A stretch of DNA of 64,000 bases from Glaciecola siphonariae. Its GTDB lineage: Bacteria; Pseudomonadota; Gammaproteobacteria; Enterobacterales; Alteromonadaceae. The position numbers were made by a program, and so were the translations under genes. Location: assembly GCF_042652645.1 (NCBI RefSeq), contig NZ_JBHSGU010000009.1, positions 124,001 through 188,000 on the forward strand. Reading direction: 5' to 3'. Below, piece by piece: positions 50,777 through 59,934 of the stretch. Numbering within the stretch: position 1 is the stretch's first letter; each line of letters begins with the position of its first letter. The notes below the pieces were generated by a model that saw nothing but the letters and a program-made list of their open reading frames with translations, had not been told where the DNA came from and did no database searches.

Positions 50777-51940
50777 ATGGCTTGGAATGAGCCGGGTGGT
50801 AACGACAACAAAAACGACCCGTGGAAAAATCGTGGAAATAAAGACCAAGGTCCTCCCGATTTAGACGATGTGTTGAAAAACATTTTTGGCAAATTTGGCA
50901 AGGGCGGCGGCTCCGGCGGCGGTTCTGGTGCTAACTTAACCGGTAAAGGCATTGGCATTGTGGCCGTATTGGCTGTGGTGATTTATGTGTTAAGCGGCTT
51001 TTACACCATCAAAGAGGCTGAGCGCGGCGTCATTTTACGTTTTGGTGAATTCCATTCTCTGGCGCAGCCAGGTCTGCAGTGGAAGCTTACTTTCATCGAT
51101 AACGTCATTCCCGTGAACGTGCAGTCAATTCGTAACCAAGCCTCATCTGGTTCTATGCTTACCGAAGACGAAAACATGGTCAGTGTAGAAATGGAAGTGC
51201 AGTACCGCGTGTTTGACCCGCAGCAGTGGGTGTTTGCCGTAGTCAATCCAGAGCAGAGTTTGAGTCAAGCATTCGACAGCGCTATACGCTATGTGGTGGG
51301 TCATTCAAAAATGGATGATGTACTTACTGAAGGACGTGAGGTTGCTCGTCAGCGAGTGTTAGAAGAACTGCAAGGTATTATCGCACCGTATGCAATGGGT
51401 GTAGATATTATCGACCTGAACTTCACCAACGCACGACCTCCTGAGCAGGTTAGAGCGGCCTTTGACGACGCCATTGCTGCACAGGAAGATGAGCAGCGTT
51501 TTATTCGTGAAGCAGAAGCCTATCAGCGTGCGATTGAGCCAGAAGCACGTGGCCGAGTGAATCGAATGAACGAAGAAGCGCAAGCGTACAAAGAGCGTTC
51601 GATTTTGGAAGCGCAAGGTGAGGTAGCGCGGTTTGAGGAACTATTACCTCAATATGTGGCGGCACCTGAGGTGACTCGACAGCGCATATATTTAGAGACG
51701 CTTGAAAGCGTGTTTATGAATACTAGTAAAATTATGGTTGATACAGAGGGCGGCGGTAACTTGATGTACTTACCTCTTGATAAAATTATGGACCAAAGAG
51801 ATACATCACGACAAACCATAAACCGTAATTCAACCAGCTTTGAGGAGATTAGAGACCGCGTTAACAATAGTCCTAACGCAACACCTCTAATTAATAATAA
51901 TCCGCGGAATGACAGCTCCGGCAGACAGGGGAGAAACTAG
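50777..51940 (+). CDS. hflK: HflK, SPFH regulator of FtsH
   Basis: 387 residues from ATG 50777 (MAWNEPGG; a GTG at 50771 is in frame). A Gly-rich N terminus (GKFGKGGGSGGGSGAN) is followed by one membrane helix (IGIVAVLAVVIYVLSGFYTI, about 57-78) and the SPFH domain facing the periplasm (AERGVILRFGEFHSLAQPGL; FTNARPPEQVRAAFDDAIAA). With HflC it forms a large cage around FtsH that modulates proteolysis. The gene abuts hflC with no gap. Confidence 0.96.
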   Translation: MAWNEPGGNDNKNDPWKNRGNKDQGPPDLDDVLKNIFGKFGKGGGSGGGSGANLTGKGIGIVAVLAVVIYVLSGFYTIKEAERGVILRFGEFHSLAQPGLQWKLTFIDNVIPVNVQSIRNQASSGSMLTEDENMVSVEMEVQYRVFDPQQWVFAVVNPEQSLSQAFDSAIRYVVGHSKMDDVLTEGREVARQRVLEELQGIIAPYAMGVDIIDLNFTNARPPEQVRAAFDDAIAAQEDEQRFIREAEAYQRAIEPEARGRVNRMNEEAQAYKERSILEAQGEVARFEELLPQYVAAPEVTRQRIYLETLESVFMNTSKIMVDTEGGGNLMYLPLDKIMDQRDTSRQTINRNSTSFEEIRDRVNNSPNATPLINNNPRNDSSGRQGRN

Positions 51941-52825
51941 ATGAAAAATATCGTAGCAATACTGATTGTTATATTAGCCATTCTTGGTTTCAACTCTATC
52001 TTTGTTGTATCGGAAGGCACGCGCGCAATCGTCATCACCTTTGGTAAAGTAGGGCAAAACGCAGACGGTTCAACTAAAGTATATGAGCCAGGTTTACATG
52101 CAAAAATTCCTTTCTTTGACCGCGTTCAGCGCCTTGACGCTCGAATTCAAACCCTAGATGAGCGAGCAGACCGATTTGTCACTGTTGATAAAGAAGACTT
52201 GATTGTTGACTCCTATGTAAAGTGGAAGATTGAAGACTTTGGCCGCTACTGGTTATCTACCGGTGGAAACAAAGCGCAGGCTGAGATTCTACTTAAACAG
52301 AAAGTGAACAACGGACTACGTTCGGAGTTTGGTTCTCGCACGATACAGCAAATTGTATCAGGCGAGCGTAGCGAACTGATGGACGAAGCCATGATCCAAG
52401 CATCGGGCAGTTCAAACGAACTGGGCGTTGAAATTATTGATGTGCGCGTAAAGCAAATTAACTTACCGCAAGAAATAAGTAATTCCATATTTGACCGGAT
52501 GCGAGCTGAGCGTGCTGCCGCGGCTAGAGAATATCGTTCAGAAGGTCAAGAGCAAGCAGAGATTATTCGAGCCAATGTAGATGCAAAAGTCACCGTAATG
52601 TTAGCTGACGCAGAGCGTAATGCCCGTCAACTGCGCGGTGAAGGCGATGCGCAAGCGGCTCAAATTTATGCTCAAACGTATTCTAAAGACCCAGAGTTCT
52701 TTAGTTTCTTACGCAGTATGGACGCCTATCGCGCTAGCTTTAGCAGCAAACAAGACGTCATTGTTATTGAACCAGACAGCGACTTCTTTAGATATCTTAA
52801 CAATCAATCGGGTGCACGCCCCTAA
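51941..52825 (+). CDS. hflC: HflC, SPFH regulator of FtsH
   Basis: 294 residues: one N-terminal membrane helix (IVAILIVILAILGFNSIFVV) and an SPFH domain (EGTRAIVITFGKV, EPGLHAKIPFFDRVQRLDAR, LDERADRFVTVDKEDLIVDS, EQAEIIRANVDAKVTVMLAD). Partner of HflK, encoded directly upstream. It ends the nnr-to-hflC gene block, followed by a terminator. Confidence 0.96.
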   Translation: MKNIVAILIVILAILGFNSIFVVSEGTRAIVITFGKVGQNADGSTKVYEPGLHAKIPFFDRVQRLDARIQTLDERADRFVTVDKEDLIVDSYVKWKIEDFGRYWLSTGGNKAQAEILLKQKVNNGLRSEFGSRTIQQIVSGERSELMDEAMIQASGSSNELGVEIIDVRVKQINLPQEISNSIFDRMRAERAAAAREYRSEGQEQAEIIRANVDAKVTVMLADAERNARQLRGEGDAQAAQIYAQTYSKDPEFFSFLRSMDAYRASFSSKQDVIVIEPDSDFFRYLNNQSGARP

Positions 52826-52856
52826 ATAGGCTCGCTGACGCAGCTATCTAAATTCG

Positions 52857-52883
52857 AAAGCCGCTTACACAGCGGCTTTTTTG
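52857..52883 (+). terminator. Rho-independent terminator after hflC
   Basis: Stem AAAGCCGCT (52857-52865)/AGCGGCTTT (52871-52879), loop TACAC, then a T run. Confidence 0.9.
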
Positions 52884-52972
52884 TGGGAGTCGCTTGCGCA
52901 ATTAAACATGAAAAGTAGTGCCAAATTAGGTATTATTTACAACATAATAACAATAACCAAGAGAAACAGCGT

Positions 52973-54577
52973 TTGTCGTCTAATTCATCTCAAAGCCCTT
53001 CTCCAGCGAGCGTTGCCAACAGTGGTTGGTTTTCTCGTTTTTTAGCAGGTGTTGAATGGCTCGGTAATTTACTGCCGCATCCAATTACCTTGTTCGCCTC
53101 ACTGGCATTATTTATTGTATTTTTAAGCGGTATTTTAGGCTACTTCGATGTAAGCGTTTTAGACCCTCGCCCAATTGGTGCGAAAGGGCGCGAGGCTGAT
53201 GGCGTAATAGAAGTCATTTCTTTAATGAACGCAGAAGGCCTGCAGCGAATTGTTACTGGGCTGGTGACTAACTTCACAGGCTTTGCCCCTTTAGGGACCG
53301 TATTAGTTGCGCTGTTGGGAGTATCTGTGGCAGAGCACTCGGGCTTACTGAGCACTATGATGCGAGCCATGGTCATGAACGCCTCTAAGCAAGTAGTGAC
53401 GGTAGTAGTAGTATTTGCCGGCGTGGTTTCAAACACCGCTTCAGAGCTGGGATATGTTGTATTAATACCGCTTGCTGCGATGATTTTCCATTCTTTAGGG
53501 CGTCATCCGCTAGCCGGTCTAGCCGCCGCATTCGCTGGTGTGTCGGCAGGCTACAGTGCAAACTTGCTGTTAGGTACGGTCGATCCGCTACTAGCCGGTA
53601 TCACTCAAGATGCTTCGCGCATGATAGACCCTGAGTATGTTGTTGGCCCTGAAGTAAATTGGTATTTCATGTTCGTCAGTACGTTTGCCGTGGCTATTAT
53701 GGGCGCCTTTGTGACTGAAAAAATTGTTGAGCCACGTTTGGGCGTTTACGACCCCAAAGACGCCTCTATTGATTTGGGTGAGCAAAAAATGGACGCGCCG
53801 ACCCCTGTTGAAATAAAGGCGATGAAATGGGCAGGCCTTACCTTTGTATTAGTGTGTAGTGTGTTGGCGTTCACTATCGTGCCGGAAAACGGTATTCTGC
53901 GGCACCCTGACACGGGCGAAGTGGCCGGTTCGCCATTTTTAAAAGGCATTGTAGCCTTCATTTTTATTACCTTTGCCATCCCCGGTTTTGTTTACGGACG
54001 TATTGCCGGCACTATGAAAAACGACCGAGACGTTATTGATGCTATGGCAAAAAGCATGAGTTCAATGGGTCTTTATATCACGCTTGTGTTCTTTGCCGCG
54101 CAGTTCGTGGCGTTTTTTAAGTGGACGAATTTGGGCACTGTATTGGCAGTCAAAGGCGCGGCGTTTTTGCAAGCAACCGGCTTTGACGGTCCTGAAGTAT
54201 TCCTGCTGTTCATTTTGATGTGCGGCATTGTGAATTTGTCATTGGGTAGCGCGTCAGCGCAGTGGGCAGTGACTGCGCCAATCTTCGTGCCTATGCTTAT
54301 GTTAATAGGCTTTGCGCCAGAGTTAATTCAAGCGGCATACAGAATAGGCGACTCGGTGACCAACGTTATCTCACCGATGATGAGCTATTTTGGTCTCATA
54401 TTGGCAATTGCGGCTCGCTATAAAAAAGATCTAGGAATGGGAACACTCATTGCAACAATGCTGCCTTACACGCTAACGTTTATTGTTGGCTGGAGCATTT
54501 TGTTTTATGCCTGGGTGTTTTTGTTTGGCTTGCCGGTTGGTCCAGGCGCTGCTACTTACTACAATCCGCTCCCCTAA
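52973..54577 (+). CDS. AbgT-family transporter
   Basis: 534 residues from TTG 52973 with AAGAGAAAC upstream. Many hydrophobic helices with AbgT signatures: WLGNLLPHPITLFASLALFI, LVTNFTGFAPLGTVLVALLG, VSAGYSANLLLGTVDPLLAG, GSASAQWAVTAPIFVPMLM and a near-C-terminal MMSYFGLILAIAARY. Members import p-aminobenzoyl-glutamate or export sulfonamide-like antimetabolites, driven by ions. The substrate here cannot be read from the sequence. Confidence 0.93.
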   Translation: MSSNSSQSPSPASVANSGWFSRFLAGVEWLGNLLPHPITLFASLALFIVFLSGILGYFDVSVLDPRPIGAKGREADGVIEVISLMNAEGLQRIVTGLVTNFTGFAPLGTVLVALLGVSVAEHSGLLSTMMRAMVMNASKQVVTVVVVFAGVVSNTASELGYVVLIPLAAMIFHSLGRHPLAGLAAAFAGVSAGYSANLLLGTVDPLLAGITQDASRMIDPEYVVGPEVNWYFMFVSTFAVAIMGAFVTEKIVEPRLGVYDPKDASIDLGEQKMDAPTPVEIKAMKWAGLTFVLVCSVLAFTIVPENGILRHPDTGEVAGSPFLKGIVAFIFITFAIPGFVYGRIAGTMKNDRDVIDAMAKSMSSMGLYITLVFFAAQFVAFFKWTNLGTVLAVKGAAFLQATGFDGPEVFLLFILMCGIVNLSLGSASAQWAVTAPIFVPMLMLIGFAPELIQAAYRIGDSVTNVISPMMSYFGLILAIAARYKKDLGMGTLIATMLPYTLTFIVGWSILFYAWVFLFGLPVGPGAATYYNPLP

Positions 54578-54589
54578 AACTTAGGTAAA

Positions 54590-54617
54590 ATTGGCTTTGG
54601 AGAAGTCCAAAGCCAAT
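54590..54617 (+). terminator. Hairpin after the AbgT gene
   Basis: Perfect 11-bp stem ATTGGCTTTGG (54590-54600)/CCAAAGCCAAT (54607-54617). No strong T run follows. Confidence 0.55.
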
Positions 54618-54664
54618 GAATTTACGTATTTTTAATTAAATCGTTATAGCGACCAATCCTATTT

Positions 54665-55744
54665 ATGAAGTATCGTTCTCAGCAAAGTTTTACTCATGCA
54701 CAGCCTGACAAAATCGGTGTGCTCATTAGTAACTTAGGCACACCTGAAGCGCCTACCAAACAAGCTCTTAGACCTTATTTAAAGCAGTTTCTATCAGACC
54801 CTCGCGTGGTAGAAGTGCCAAAAGTGATTTGGTGGTGCGTACTTAATTTAATTATTTTAAATATTCGGCCCAAACGTTCCGCAGAGGCTTATAAAACGGT
54901 ATGGACTGAGGATGGCTCACCTCTACTCACTCACACTAAGCGACAAGCTGAGGCGCTGTACGAGCGCTTAACGCGCAAATATGGCGATGATGTGGTGGTA
55001 GAGTATGCGATGCGCTATGGTGAGCCCTCGGTATCGACCGCCGTTGAACGTCTGCTCGCAAAAGGCGCTAGAAAGATAGTTTTGCTCCCGCTTTATCCTC
55101 AGTATTGTGCCTCTACGTCGGGCTCGACGTTTGATGCCCTTGCACATGATTTTACTCAGCGGCGCTGGTTGCCAGACTTCCGTTTTATTAGTCATTACCA
55201 CGATAATCCTGCTTACATAAAGTGCATGGCAGATAAAATCCGAGCGCATTGGGAAACGCACGGTCGCTGTGACAAGCTGATATTCTCATATCACGGCATT
55301 CCAAAACGCTATCTAACAAACGGCGACCCTTATCACTGCGAATGTCATAAAACCTCTCGCTTGATTGCCGAGGCGCTTAATATAAGCTCCGACGAATACA
55401 TGACAACATTTCAATCACGTTTTGGCCGTGAAGAGTGGCTGCGCCCATACACCGATGAAACCTTAAAAGGATTGCCCGATAAGGGTGTGAAATCACTTCA
55501 AGTTGTGTGCCCTGGTTTTTCTTCAGACTGCTTGGAAACCATAGAAGAGATTGGTGAGGAAAATCGCGAATACTTTATGGAAGCCGGTGGCGAGCGCTAT
55601 GAATACATCGAATGCTTAAATAGTGACGATGCCCACATGGATATGTTGTGTGAGTTGGTGGAGCAAAACATTCAAGGTTGGCAGGTAGGAGATAACTATC
55701 AACAGCGCGATCAGCTTGCTAAAGCCATTGGCGCCGAAAAATAA
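54665..55744 (+). CDS. hemH: Ferrochelatase
   Basis: 359 residues. VLISNLGTPEAPTKQALRPY, FLSDPRVVEVP, YGEPSV, LLPLYPQYCASTSGSTFDAL, IFSYHGIPKRY with the catalytic His, TFQSRFGREEWLRPYTDETL and VCPGFSSDCLETIEEIGEEN with the catalytic Glu are all present. It inserts Fe(II) into protoporphyrin IX at the inner membrane, the last step of haem b synthesis. Confidence 0.98.
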   Translation: MKYRSQQSFTHAQPDKIGVLISNLGTPEAPTKQALRPYLKQFLSDPRVVEVPKVIWWCVLNLIILNIRPKRSAEAYKTVWTEDGSPLLTHTKRQAEALYERLTRKYGDDVVVEYAMRYGEPSVSTAVERLLAKGARKIVLLPLYPQYCASTSGSTFDALAHDFTQRRWLPDFRFISHYHDNPAYIKCMADKIRAHWETHGRCDKLIFSYHGIPKRYLTNGDPYHCECHKTSRLIAEALNISSDEYMTTFQSRFGREEWLRPYTDETLKGLPDKGVKSLQVVCPGFSSDCLETIEEIGEENREYFMEAGGERYEYIECLNSDDAHMDMLCELVEQNIQGWQVGDNYQQRDQLAKAIGAEK

Positions 55745-55768
55745 GCGTCGACTAGGGGAGTTAAGCGC

Positions 55769-56197
55769 ATGAGCAACAGTGATTCAGATGCGGGATTAAA
55801 GGCGCCCGCGGAGTTGTTAAAAGCCCAATCAATGGCGAATACGCTCGACACTGCAGTGCGCTTGCCCATTATTGGTATTAAAGTAGGCTTGGATTTTTTA
55901 GTGGGTCTTATTCCGGTGGTAGGTGACGCCATTATGCTGTTGGCATCGCTAAGAATTGTGCACTTAGGCCATAAAATGGGCGTGCCCAAAGCCTTGAAAA
56001 CAAAAATGCTGCGCAATTGCCTACTGGATTTTTTATTGGGCTTTGTTCCGTTTTTAGGTGACATTGTGGATATCTGGTTTAAAGCAAATCAGCGCAACGT
56101 TCGCATTATGGAAAAGTGGTGGGTAAGTGAAAACAAACAGAGCATAGATGCGATGCGCGCAAAAATGCTCAAAGAATGGAAAGACGGGCAACAATAG
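55769..56197 (+). CDS. DUF4112 membrane protein
   Basis: 142 residues. After a polar N terminus, LDTAVRLPIIGIKVGLDFLV, GLIPVVGDAIMLLASLRIVH, MLRNCLLDFLLGFVPFLGDI and VDIWFKANQRNVRIME carry the two G-x-(V/I)-P-x-x-GD repeats typical of DUF4112. Two amphipathic or membrane hairpins are likely. Function unknown. It starts 24 bp after hemH and is probably co-transcribed. Confidence 0.88.
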   Translation: MSNSDSDAGLKAPAELLKAQSMANTLDTAVRLPIIGIKVGLDFLVGLIPVVGDAIMLLASLRIVHLGHKMGVPKALKTKMLRNCLLDFLLGFVPFLGDIVDIWFKANQRNVRIMEKWWVSENKQSIDAMRAKMLKEWKDGQQ

Positions 56198-56241
56198 CAG
56201 TTGGGCCGGTTGGTGCTGGGCGCTAACCTAAAACGTATACA

Positions 56242-56604
56242 TTAAGGCTCATGAGCATGAGCTTTCAGAACGTCAAGCCCAACGACTTCAAGTGCTTTTG
56301 CATTACTTGCTTCAAGTATCACTGGTGGCGCGACATTAGCTGCAACCGCATGATACCAGCGAACAGCACATAAGCACCAACGGTCACCGGCTTTCAGGCC
56401 TTTGAAGTCGTACATGGGATTAGGCGTAATGAGGTCGTTGCCCGAGGCTTTAGAGAAGGCAAGAAATTCGTCGGTCATGATGGCACAAACGCTATGATTT
56501 CCAAAGTCACTATTGGGAACATAACAAAAGCCCTCGCGTGTGAAGCCGGTGTTGCCGCAGCAAAGCTTTAATGTGGTGCCAAGTACGTTTTTTTCGTTTG
56601 CCAT
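56242..56604 (-). CDS. DUF2237-family protein
   Basis: 120 residues with the family pattern NVLGTTLKLCCGNTGFTREG, CYVPNSDFGNHSVCAIMTDE, FLAFSKASGNDLITPNPMYD and FKGLKAGDRWCLCAVRWYHA. The conserved cysteines (CC, C, CLC) suggest metal or redox chemistry, but function is unknown. It diverges from ubiG, with 37 bp between start codons. Confidence 0.92.
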   Translation of the reverse strand: MANEKNVLGTTLKLCCGNTGFTREGFCYVPNSDFGNHSVCAIMTDEFLAFSKASGNDLITPNPMYDFKGLKAGDRWCLCAVRWYHAVAANVAPPVILEASNAKALEVVGLDVLKAHAHEP

Positions 56605-56641
56605 GATGGTCCTTTAATTTGCATATTGCTAAGGGTATACG

Positions 56642-57418
56642 ATGTTAGACAAGAGTCAGCTTAGTTCAGTCACCGCAGATAATGAAAATATTTCTGCCGA
56701 AGAGATTGCTAAATTCGACAAGCTTGCCGAGAGTTGGTGGGATCCAAATGGCAAGTACAAAACCGCCTTGATATTTAATCAGGCGCGCACCGAGTACTTT
56801 ATTGAACAAATCGCGAATCACTTTGGTCGCAACCATCATGCTATTAATTGTTTAGATGGCCTGACGGTACTCGACGTAGGCTGCGGTGGCGGTCTGGTTA
56901 GCGAGGCGATGGCAAAGGCCGGCGCAACGGTGACTGGCATTGATGCGAGCGAAATGAGCATTCAGGTCGCCCGTCGTCACGCGATTAAAAGTAACCTTGA
57001 TATTACCTACCGACATATGCTGGCTGAACACCTCTTGCCTGAGGGCAAAGAGTTTGATGTTGTTATTAATGCAGAAGTGGTAGAACACGTGCCGATGCCG
57101 AAAGAACTTGTGCGCGAATGCAGTTTGCTAACCAAACAAGAGGGCTGCCTCGTGATGGCAACGCTAAATCGCACTCTTCGTTCATTTTTGATTGGTATTG
57201 TTGGCGCTGAATACATCATGCGGTATTTGCCAATTGGCACCCACAACTGGCACATGTTTATTAACCCACTTGAGCTTAATAGCTGGGCATCTATCAATAG
57301 GATGCAGCTTATTGACGAGACAGGTATGAAATACAATCCGTTTACCAAACAGTGGAATTTATCGAAGAGTTTGGCGGTCAATTACATTCAGGTTTATAAA
57401 AAGCGACCTTTGGCCTAG
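56642..57418 (+). CDS. ubiG: Ubiquinone biosynthesis O-methyltransferase
   Basis: 258 residues. EIAKFDKLAESWWDPNGKYK at the N terminus and VLDVGCGGGLVSEAMAKAGA (SAM-binding motif I), VTGIDASE, INAEVVEHVPMPKELVRE and ATLNRTLRSFLIGIVGAEYI are UbiG signatures. It performs both O-methylations in ubiquinone synthesis. The insertion after motif III and the hydrophobic patch fit membrane association. Confidence 0.97.
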   Translation: MLDKSQLSSVTADNENISAEEIAKFDKLAESWWDPNGKYKTALIFNQARTEYFIEQIANHFGRNHHAINCLDGLTVLDVGCGGGLVSEAMAKAGATVTGIDASEMSIQVARRHAIKSNLDITYRHMLAEHLLPEGKEFDVVINAEVVEHVPMPKELVRECSLLTKQEGCLVMATLNRTLRSFLIGIVGAEYIMRYLPIGTHNWHMFINPLELNSWASINRMQLIDETGMKYNPFTKQWNLSKSLAVNYIQVYKKRPLA

Positions 57419-57479
57419 CGCCACTTTAGCAAATTAAACTTTCGGCCATAGCTCAAGTGAATATAAAAGGATGTGTAGT

Positions 57480-58088
57480 ATGAAAATTTACGATACCAAA
57501 ACCGCGCCCACCCCTCGACGAGTGAGAATTTTTTTAGCCGAAAAAGACATTCAAGTAGAGTACGTGCAAGTTGACTTGGGCGCAGGCGAAAATTTAAGTG
57601 CGTCGATGCGCGCTAAAAACCCTATTGGCAAAATACCAATCCTTGAACTTGACGACGGCACCTGCATTGGCGAAAGCGATGCGATTTGCGCTTACTTTGA
57701 GGCCATTCAACCGGAGCCTTATTTGTTTGGTCAAAGCGCGATTGAAAAGGCTCAAGTGATGATGTGGCAGCGCCAAGTTGAGTTTTGTTTGTTTATGCAG
57801 GTGGGCATGTGCTTTCAACACAGCACGGGTCATTTTAAAGACCGAATGACGCCTGTTCCTGAGTATGGAAAAGAAGCGGGTATTAATGCAACTAAATACT
57901 TAAGCGTGCTTGAAAAGCGCCTCGCGGACGAAGAATTTATAGCCGGGCCTAAGTTCTCTATTGCTGATATTACGGCGCTTTGTGCAATAGATTTTGCAAG
58001 AGTTGTGCAAATTCGACTGGGCGAAAAGCATCAGAATGTAAACAGGTGGTATCAACAGGTATCGTCTAGGCCGTCGGCTAAGGCTTAA
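57480..58088 (+). CDS. Glutathione S-transferase family protein
   Basis: 202 residues from ATG 57480, chosen because AAAAGG lies 10 bp upstream; ATG 57471 is in frame but too close. An N-terminal thioredoxin fold (KIYDTKTAPTPRRVRIFLAE, NPIGKIPILELDDGTCIGES with the cis-Pro and E-S glutathione-binding pair) precedes an all-helical C-terminal domain (FSIADITALCAIDFARVV). A PTPR instead of a CxxC or clear Ser/Tyr nucleophile near residue 10. Substrate unknown. Confidence 0.9.
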   Translation: MKIYDTKTAPTPRRVRIFLAEKDIQVEYVQVDLGAGENLSASMRAKNPIGKIPILELDDGTCIGESDAICAYFEAIQPEPYLFGQSAIEKAQVMMWQRQVEFCLFMQVGMCFQHSTGHFKDRMTPVPEYGKEAGINATKYLSVLEKRLADEEFIAGPKFSIADITALCAIDFARVVQIRLGEKHQNVNRWYQQVSSRPSAKA

Positions 58089-58104
58089 TCACTAAGCGCA
58101 AGCG

Positions 58105-59754
58105 CTAAGAAAGGCGCTTGCAGGTTACGCGGTTACGGCCATTGCGTTTTGATTCGTACAACAATTGGTCGACCGCCTCAATCAGTGCCTCTGCACTTTG
58201 CTCAACACTACCGTTCACACTTAAACATCCCAGGCTGATGGTAACCACATCACTGACTTGAGACGCTTCATGCTCAATTGCCAAGTCCTCAATGCATTCT
58301 CGCATTTTTTCGCAGCTATCATAAGCGGCTTGTTCGCCGACATTAGGCAACACACACACAAACTCCTCACCACCATATCGCGCGATAAAACCGGTATGAT
58401 GGTTGAGTTGCGACAAGAGCGCTTCTGCAATCTGTGTTAGGCACTTATCGCCTGCCAAATGTCCGTATGAGTCGTTGTATTGCTTAAAATAGTCAACATC
58501 TATCATTACAATCGCGATATCTTGGCGGGCTATTCGCGCTTTGTTCCAATCAAATAAAAACTTCTCGTCAAACCATCGGCGGTTTGCAAGACCGGTTAAG
58601 CTGTCTTTTTGCGAGATACCGGTTAACCATTTATTGGTCTCTTCTTCTCGCTTGATGCGGGCCATCATTTCGTTAATTTCATTACTGAGGATAGAGAGTT
58701 CATCATCTCCCGACAGCGAAATTGGGTCTGAATCGTCAGACTGTTTTCCTTTAATCTGCAGCAGCAATTGTGAGAATCTGTCTAGTAGTATTGTTTTGGT
58801 GATCAAACGTATTAGCGAAAAGCTCACAATGACAATGATCAAAGCGCTGAGTAATAAAAAGGTTTGCAAGTTTGATTTAGTCTGACGAATCAGGGAATTA
58901 TCAAAGTCGATTTGTAAAAAGGCTTTAAATCCAACTTGGCGATAAGACTGCATATCAACATGTTCTAACACCATATTATCGTTACCATCATCTCGATAAG
59001 TGCCATCAAAAAGGGCTCGAGCGGTTTCTTCTTCAATACGATGTCCGGGATTGAACAAAGACCATTGATCAACCGGACTTAAAATGAATAAGTCGATGCT
59101 GCTAATGCTTTGGTATTTTGCCACTAGTTTGTCTACGTAGTCGCCAAACAGGTAATCTCCAATTTGGTTGCTCTTTTCTTCCTCTAATCGTTTTTGCAGG
59201 TCGATATCGCCATTAACAATAATGTTGCTACCCGCTTGGCTGTAATAAGCGTATTTTTTAAGGTTGCCGTTGACTGTTGATAAAGACACGCGATGGGTAA
59301 AAAACGTATCTGCATTGAGAAGCTTACGCAAACTGCTTGTGTAATCGTCGCCATAGCTGGTCATGTCTAAACCAACTTCGGAGTCGAAAGTGCTGGCATA
59401 GACTATAAGATCGCTGTTAATAAGATGAAGGTCGGAAAGCGAATATTTGTCACGAAGCGTAAGCAGTTGCGCTTGAGTGACATCGCCTTTTTGCGTATAC
59501 AAAGCTTGTAATTCACTCGCTAATTTAGGCAAAGACTGTTCTAGTTCAGTTTCCCATTCTTGCTCTATGAGCAGAAGCAAACGGTCGAAGACTTCGATAT
59601 CTTGACGGATACTCGCGGTGAGTGCTTCTTTTTGTTCATAGTCGCGTTTTGCTAAAAAATTGTCTAATACCCATATGCTGACGCCATAGGTCATCAGCGT
59701 TGCCAACACCCCGGTAAGAGCAATAAATAGATTGAGTTTTTGCCTAAGCAGCAT
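58105..59754 (-). CDS. Membrane-bound diguanylate cyclase
   Basis: 549 residues. Two membrane helices (LFIALTGVLATLMTYGVSIW, about 9-30; TFLLLSALIIVIVSFSLIRL, about 295-320) enclose a periplasmic sensor of about 260 residues with no recognised family, followed by a HAMP-like linker and GGDEF (DSLTGLANRRWFDEKFLFDW; active site RYGGEEFVCVLP). The RxxD inhibitory site five residues before GGEEF is absent (HTGF there), so product inhibition is unlikely. It makes c-di-GMP. It is convergent with the GST gene, with an 8-bp inverted repeat between them. Confidence 0.92.
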   Translation of the reverse strand: MLLRQKLNLFIALTGVLATLMTYGVSIWVLDNFLAKRDYEQKEALTASIRQDIEVFDRLLLLIEQEWETELEQSLPKLASELQALYTQKGDVTQAQLLTLRDKYSLSDLHLINSDLIVYASTFDSEVGLDMTSYGDDYTSSLRKLLNADTFFTHRVSLSTVNGNLKKYAYYSQAGSNIIVNGDIDLQKRLEEEKSNQIGDYLFGDYVDKLVAKYQSISSIDLFILSPVDQWSLFNPGHRIEEETARALFDGTYRDDGNDNMVLEHVDMQSYRQVGFKAFLQIDFDNSLIRQTKSNLQTFLLLSALIIVIVSFSLIRLITKTILLDRFSQLLLQIKGKQSDDSDPISLSGDDELSILSNEINEMMARIKREEETNKWLTGISQKDSLTGLANRRWFDEKFLFDWNKARIARQDIAIVMIDVDYFKQYNDSYGHLAGDKCLTQIAEALLSQLNHHTGFIARYGGEEFVCVLPNVGEQAAYDSCEKMRECIEDLAIEHEASQVSDVVTISLGCLSVNGSVEQSAEALIEAVDQLLYESKRNGRNRVTCKRLS

Positions 59755-59934
59755 ATAAAAACGAGTAGGTCTGAAGATGAAAGTACAATACCCGATTGAT
59801 AGGCAATATACAAAGCAAAACCACAGCGGTTAACGCCTTTGTGTATATTCACACATACGGTTAAGCAACCAGCACCGCCGCATGGCTCACTGCTAATTTA
59901 GAACGCACATAGCGTGTTTATTAACAGTCCTGCG

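Noticed and set aside
58098..58121. Terminator between the GST and cyclase genes
   Set aside because: An 8-bp inverted repeat (GCAAGCGC/GCGCTTGC) exists but no T run follows and it overlaps the cyclase 3' end, so a terminator call is not supported.
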